From contig ONZQ02000016.1 in NCBI GenBank assembly GCA_900312665.1, positions 248,001 to 312,000 of the forward strand: 64,000 nucleotides of DNA, read 5' to 3'. The notes under the pieces are model-generated. The model worked only from the letters and a program-made list of their open reading frames with translations. It did not search any database and had not been told where the DNA came from. The DNA is from Cephalotrichum gorgonifer. Lineage: Eukaryota > Ascomycota > Sordariomycetes > Microascales > Microascaceae. The translations under genes and the position numbers were made by a program. Below are positions 59,251-64,000 of this stretch, in pieces. Numbering within the stretch: the first letter of the stretch is position 1; every line of letters starts with the position of its first letter.

Positions 59251-60068
59251 GATGCCCAGCACAACACGGATGGAAGGAGAGCGAACGGTGTGTGGAGGAG
59301 GCGCAACTACTTTTAGGAGAAAGACCCCGGTCGTGAGGGTAGACCGGACGGGAATAGAAGGTAAGGCGTGGAGGTATAGTCTGATCGATATCGATGGACC
59401 GTATGAAGATGCAGTCCGGCCGTAAGATTTGCGGTGGCGGAAGTATTGGAGTAAGAATTCTACTAGGAGGGAGGGCCATGGAGGATACACCTGGCTCGTT
59501 TACTTGAAAGCTTTACTTGAATGCTTGTCCCGGGGAAGGTGAACACGAGCACCCGGAGCCTGGTCTGTCAATTCGGCTGCTACTTGCACTGTACTGCCCA
59601 CAAGATGGGCATGGAGAATACTGGAAATACTTGTACTACCCAAGACGCAGCGTGACCGGGGGGGTGATGGTATGGGGTGGGGAGTGTCGGGGCGCTGAGA
59701 GCACCCCCAGACATGTGTGATGGAAAGATCACCGAAACCCACAGGAGCAAGCCAAGGACATCAGAGGGCGTTGTGACGAATGTTGATATAACCTTGCGAC
59801 ATATATCACTCCATTCTACACGATACTATCTCGTAGTGATCATGCTCGGCTGTCTCGACCCCGCCGTTTTCTTCCTCCTGTTTTACGCCCACATCTCACC
59901 GGTTTGCTCGAAAGCCCAACAAGCCGTCCGGCGGATATTGTGCATGGGAGCAGCCTGCCGCGGTATTCCAAGACCACGTCCATATGAACCACCTTGTCCA
60001 CCGGGTGCTGCCTCCGAGGGGAGCAGAGATGGCCGGATTCCCTATAGAGAGAGTCGGGCACAGCATTG
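59251..60068. other. intergenic with eroded 5' part of the JmjC-like gene
   Basis: A frame leading into 60069 (GEQRWPDSL-TAG-RESGTAL) continues upstream with a further TGA, suggesting that the 5' part of the following gene has decayed. Nothing else is supported. Confidence 0.4.
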
Positions 60069-60704
60069 ATGGGGAAGACTGCCGAAAGACCGGTTTCCTC
60101 GCGGGAAGAATGGAGGGAATGGAAGGATGTCCTGGACTGGGCGCTCTTATCCGAGGGAGGACATAACACGGCACCACATACCGACGCTAATGGCCTCGCA
60201 ACCTGGATCACGGTTCGAGAAGGTCGGCTTGGTTTCGGCTGGATGTCCTGTCCAACCCAAGAAGAAAGGGACAAGTGGATGGCCGACCCTCGCCAATGTA
60301 CAGCCGGTCGGTGGAGATACGTTATTCTCCGCCCGGGCCAGACGGTAGCCTTCGGCCCCGGCACGATTCATTTCGTGTTTCGGCTTCGTGGCAAGCAGAC
60401 GCTGGCTCTTGGTGGGCATTTCCTCCAGTGGTCTGGTGTTGACAAATGGATGCAAGTTGTCATCACCCAGATCAAGAACCCGTCGATTACTAATGAAGAC
60501 ATGGAGTGGGATGCTCCAAAGTATGTTCGAGTTGTAGCAGAGCTTGTTGGGAAACGAGTTCAAGCTGGCAGGGTGGATGAGCTCGGGGGCGAGGCTGCAG
60601 TATTGAGGTTCTCTAACTTGGTAGAGGTAAGAGTACCTCGATGTCGAGCAATAAGTGATGCGACTAACATTCGCTAGGAGTTTGAAAAGCACCAGCCTAA
60701 CTGA
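60069..60704 (+). pseudogene. JmjC-like fungal protein, 5'-truncated
   Basis: The frame from 60069 to 60626, joined to 60678-60704 over a 51-nt intron (GTAAGA donor, CTAACA branch, GCTAG acceptor), gives ~195 residues of the C-terminal part of a fungal JmjC/cupin-type protein. Motifs are WALLSEGGHNTAPHTDANG (H-x-D metal ligands), GLATWITVREGRLGFGWM, RWRYVILRPGQTVAFGPGTIHFVF (distal His), LALGGHFLQWSG, ITNEDMEWDAPKYV, and the end VEEFEKHQPN. Relatives are much longer, with the conserved region extending upstream, where here stops intervene (TAG and TGA at likely Trp codons). Function of the family is uncertain; Fe(II)/2-oxoglutarate chemistry is inferred from the ligands. Confidence 0.62.
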
Positions 60705-60987
60705 TGCACTTAAAGAGCAACTAGCCAAACCTACTAGCTGAATTGGTGATACCTCTTGCGATGCAAGTGTGGAGAAAACGGGACCACCTTGTCCTTCATA
60801 TTCGTCATATCTAGGTGGGAAGAATGCATCCCTTATATACGTAAGATGCATGTACAGGAGCAACCTCCCTGTACAAAGTCTATGGCTTGTTGGACCTTTT
60901 CCAGCGTCATGCGCCGTGATGATTGCCTGTTTTGCTTTCTTTGTGTGACTTGCTAAACTTAAGCTACCCTGCTACAGTAATGTAAAA

Positions 60988-61730
60988 TCATAAACCTATC
61001 GCCACAGCTTTTGTTTCAATAACTGTCCTGGTCTCTTTATGCTTAGCCGATAATTCATTCCATACCTTGTCATACAATTCGCCGCAGTCAACATCGTGCC
61101 ACCATTCCCGGAAGTCAATTGTCTCCTCGGCCATGCTATCTTCCATCGCATCTCGCCAATCTTTATATTCCTCATAGTTCAGACAAAAGTCAGTATCCGC
61201 GAGCCACCAATCAAGCAAAACAGTCTCGATTCCATCATCAAGTTTACAAAAGAAGTCAAAGTCGACCATTCTAGAATATCCACACGCATAACTAAGTCTT
61301 ACCACATCCTCATCAACAATATCTGTCCCTACACAATCATAGAAAAGCTGGTGGGCAATCCAGTCGAGGGGGGCTCTAGCTCCAAAGTTTCGTGCAAAAA
61401 AGCCAAGCCAACGCCAATTTCCCAGGGGCCATCCCGAGAGCTGGCAGGCTGGAACTCCTTCGCGATATAGCGTCGTAATTCCACAGTCGATAAAGGTTGA
61501 AGCTCGGGACCACTTGGAATAAGACACCTTCCCCCTCCAAGCTTACAGTCCATCAAGGTCTGCAAGGAGACCTTATGTAAAGCGTACTCCTCGGGTATAG
61601 CCCATTCAAATATGAACTCGTATTCGAATAAACTCGGCTCCGAGTATCCGCAGGCCTTTGCCAAGCATCGTGCAGCATCGACTAAGAGTCCATTAGCTGG
61701 TACGTCGACCCCATGGGGGAAGAAAGCCAC
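60988..61730 (-). pseudogene. fragmentary coding sequence of unknown family
   Basis: Two overlapping minus-strand frames (61730-61329 and 61527-60988) both begin at GTG rather than ATG. The first reads VDVPANGLLVDAARC, LAKACGYSEPSLFEYEF and VSLQTLMDC. The second ends with WIAHQLFYDC, LSYACGYSRMVDFDFFCK, LLDWWLADTDFCLNYEEY and FREWWHDVDCGELYDK. A possible intron (GTAAGC donor after LMDC to an acceptor near 61379) would join them. Both halves contain an ACGYS motif, so there may be an internal repeat. The upstream DUF7025 segment runs directly into this region, so all may be one broken gene. Confidence 0.4.
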
Positions 61731-62431
61731 GGACGGAATTGTTTGCTACTTAGACAGAAGCCCAGCACAGGCAGGTTGCAAATAAGGAGATCGGTCTCCT
61801 TAGCCTCGCCTGGTTTGATATCAGCGAGCTGGATCGAGTCACAAGGACCCGAGGCGGAGTATATTGGCCTCACTTTCCGGACTCGTGCGCACGGGTAGTT
61901 GGGCATGCGCTCCTGGAAACAGATTTTATCCACCATGATCCTACCCTTGATATATCGAGCGACAATTTCGTCGTCATTCTCGATGTCGATAAAGAATGCT
62001 TTCCCTTTGTAATGGCGGTGGTGAATGCCTATGAGCGAGACGAAGGTACATCCGTACCGGATAAGATCTCTTCGGACCCTGTCTTTCTCAGGGTGGTACT
62101 GAAGAGGGTATGCTTGGAGGTGTTCAATCTGCTTCGTTCCTCGGAAATGTGGTATCTCGAGGCCAGTAGTAACTTCGCCTAGGACTTTGCCATCGGTGTT
62201 CAGATAGCGCGACTCAAGGTACATATACCTCGACCCGTCCATCTTCTTCCTCTCTTCACAGTGGTTGAGGACGACGCATCTTGGCGCACCAGTACCCGGG
62301 CAGGTAGTGTATACCTCTGCGTTTGGTTCGAAGAGCGCCCACAGTAGGTCGTACGTAATTTCCTTTTTCGCGAGAAGCGTGGACAGTTGCTCAGAGATAG
62401 GCTGGAACGTGGCGTTGAGGTACGGGCTGTT
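61682..62431 (-). pseudogene. DUF7025 segment of a fungal AAA-ATPase-type protein, ATPase domain missing
   Basis: From a likely acceptor (cactag) the minus-strand exon 62431-61682 encodes SPYLNATFQPISEQLSTLL, YDLLWALFEPNAEVYTTCPG, YLESRYLNTDGKVLGEV, IPHFRGTKQIEHLQAYPLQYH, GIHHRHYKGKAFF, and KETDLLICNLPVLGFCLSSKQF. This order is characteristic of the DUF7025 region that precedes an AAA ATPase domain in many fungal proteins. Right after SSKQF, where homologues continue toward the Walker A loop, the sequence changes character and stops within ~17 residues. No exon with an initiator ATG is visible upstream. The gene is broken at both ends. Confidence 0.68.
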
Positions 62432-62532
62432 CTAGTGATTATTCTTCAGAGAAGGGGATGAATTACGATAAGGCACCGGATAATAGAGACTTTTCATATA
62501 TTTTGCCACAGTAGCTCTACTTTACGATAGAC

Positions 62533-62637
62533 ATGGCAGATTTGAACGAAGATAATATCTATGATAGTACGGAGGGGCAACTAAAAGATTTCTTGGCGGA
62601 AGAGAGGCACGATTTTCGGGTCGCAGGCTCCTTGTAA
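62533..62637 (+). other. short open frame with ATG and GT donor, possible first exon relic
   Basis: A 34-codon plus-strand frame (start MADLNEDNIYDSTEGQ) begins in a fair context (gacATGG) and ends at TTG-TAA. That stop overlaps a perfect GTAAGT donor at 62634, with a cag acceptor candidate near 62691. The downstream continuation is not convincing. It may be the 5' end of a truncated gene or chance. Confidence 0.2.
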
Positions 62638-62752
62638 GTGTAACCCACTTCAAAACTTGAAGAGCTGAGAGGAAGTGAGCATATCATCCAGGTACGTATA
62701 GAGCGCATTACATGCCAACCCTCATCATATTTTAAAATCGTGTCCAGACAAG

Positions 62753-63769
62753 CTAGTATTTAAGGTCGGTGCTCTTCCATACATCCTCATAATGCCCGAG
62801 AACCTCGGTCAGCCCCTCAATGTGCCCCTTCAGCGCACCTCCACAGTCACTCCCAAGTGGCAGTCTTAATAACTTCTTCTTTCCCACGAAGTATCCCTCC
62901 CCAGCAACATACTCCCACATCCTCGCCGCCCCCGCGACCGGATCGCCAGGCTGCTTCCCATTGATAGTCTCAAACGCTTTTCTCACCTCATGCACCGAGG
63001 TCCCCTCGTAAGCTGCCATCGCCAGCGCGACATTCCCGCCAGAGGCAGGGTTAGCAAGGAAAGCAGTCCTGAAATAACCCGGCTCGACAATGACACAGTG
63101 GATCCCGAAAGGTGCTACCTCAGCGGCCAGCGACTCGGTCAAGCCCTCGATAGCAAACTTGGTGGCGCAGTAGATCCCATTGGATAGGAATCCGAGGAAG
63201 CCACCGACCGATGAGAGGTTCATGATGATTCTGCTCTTTCGAGAGCGGAAGTGGGGGAGTGTAGCTCTGATGATACGCAGTATGGCAAAGATGTTGATGT
63301 CGAATTGGGCCTTGACCTCGGCATCCCTAAGCGATCACCGGTGATATATCAGTATTCAGTTCCAGGTAAAGGAAGTAGTAGCCGCCCCCTCCCCCCCCTT
63401 TCTTTACTTCTCCCAAACCCCCCCGGTCTGCCTTGTGATCAACATAAGATAGCGGGAAGGAGGATTTGCCAAAGCTTACTCAGATTCTTCGATGGCACCT
63501 ATGTACGCAAATCCTGTATTATTGACAAGGACGTCAATCTGACCAAAGGCATCAGCAGCAGTCTTTGTGTAATCGTTCATCTCCTCTTGCATCTACATAA
63601 GATCAAATCGAAGGACTTTGATATCAGGCCTGTGCAGACTTTCGGGCATCTTGGAGGGTGTCCGAACAGCCGCAATCACACGATCGCCTTCCCCGAGGGC
63701 CTTGAGAGCCAGTTCCAGGCCAAGTCCGGTGTTTGCACTGCTGATATGCCATACCCGAGACGAAGCCAT
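62753..63769 (-). pseudogene. short-chain dehydrogenase/reductase with one in-frame TAG
   Basis: Classical SDR, NAD(P)-dependent. Exons 63769-63480 and 63326-62753 on the minus strand (153-nt intron, GTAAGC donor, GCTTAG acceptor) give 287 codons with one internal TAG at 63593-63595 (codon 59). Motifs are WHISSANTGLGLELALKAL (cofactor loop TGxG), DVLVNNTGFAYIGA, IIMNLSSVGGFLG, and the catalytic YCATK (Tyr149, Lys153), then IVEPGYFRT. Both flanks of the TAG read as one continuous SDR (IKVLRFDLM-TAG-MQEEMNDY), and relatives usually have Trp about here (DVTW-type). The rest is intact, so the TAG is either a recent TGG-to-TAG mutation or a UAG-to-UGG RNA-editing site. The substrate is unknown. 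Confidence 0.8.
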
Positions 63770-64000
63770 GGTATCAGAGTTCAATGATGGTGCTTGTTGG
63801 TATTAGAGCAACGGAAGTATTCACTAGGTATAGTAGTTAGATATGTGCGTGAATCGTGGAAATAGCAATTGATAGGCAAGATAAATATGATACTGTCCCT
63901 ACTATTTATCCTATTTACTTCGAGGGAGGGGTAATACGCTTATCTGCCTGACTGCATGATAGTCAGAAACGGAAGCCTACCCCGCTTTAAGCCTGAATAC

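Noticed and set aside
1..64000. CRISPR array, bacterial operons, Shine-Dalgarno sites, riboswitches
   Set aside because: Intron-rich eukaryotic genes throughout. No regularly spaced palindromic repeats seen.

Overview
The window looks like nuclear DNA of a filamentous ascomycete (Pezizomycotina, most likely Sordariomycetes). Coding exons are GC-rich. Introns are mostly short, with GTRNGT donors, CTAAC-like branch points and YAG acceptors. Gene content is typical of the group: a PTH11-type receptor, a pisatin-demethylase-like P450, a GMC oxidoreductase, fungal BTB and DUF7025 proteins, and scattered single tRNA genes with introns. Some decayed genes carry mainly TAG stops, as expected from repeat-induced point mutation (RIP). 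I could not assign a genus.

Left part (1-24 kb): about 7 kb without an intact gene is followed by two co-directional genes, an anion:cation-symporter-family MFS permease (7.0-8.7 kb) and a flavin-dependent luciferase-like monooxygenase (9.6-11.3 kb), possibly an uptake-plus-oxidation pair. Next come an intron-containing tRNA-Arg(ACG), a BTB protein, a secreted Leu/Gly-rich protein of unknown function, tRNA-Val(AAC), a peculiar tRNA with a TGA anticodon on an arginine-tRNA-like body, a broken fungal gene at 19.4 kb and a PTH11-like membrane protein.

Middle (27-50 kb): a secreted GMC oxidoreductase and a convergent P450 (with a one-base frameshift in a homopolymer) could belong to a secondary or detoxifying pathway. 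Then follow mostly housekeeping genes: complex I subunit NDUFB7, an FHA-domain protein, GTP cyclohydrolase II (riboflavin synthesis), a coilin-like nuclear protein (also with a one-base homopolymer frameshift), a small GPI-anchored-type protein, ribosomal protein S24 and a secreted unknown protein.

Right part (51-64 kb): an EFM3/FAM86-type elongation-factor methyltransferase, a mitochondrial-type conserved protein and the DNA polymerase epsilon B-subunit form a compact block. From 56.8 kb to the end the sequence is a graveyard. It holds an ankyrin-repeat gene riddled with TAG/TAA stops, a 5'-eroded JmjC-like gene, a DUF7025 fragment without its AAA ATPase domain, and a short-chain dehydrogenase complete except for one in-frame TAG at a probable Trp position. 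That TAG may be a dead codon or a site of the UAG-to-UGG RNA editing known from Sordariomycete fruiting bodies.

Exon boundaries were worked out by hand from splice consensus, phase and protein-family continuity. All family assignments rest on recognised motifs, not on database searches.
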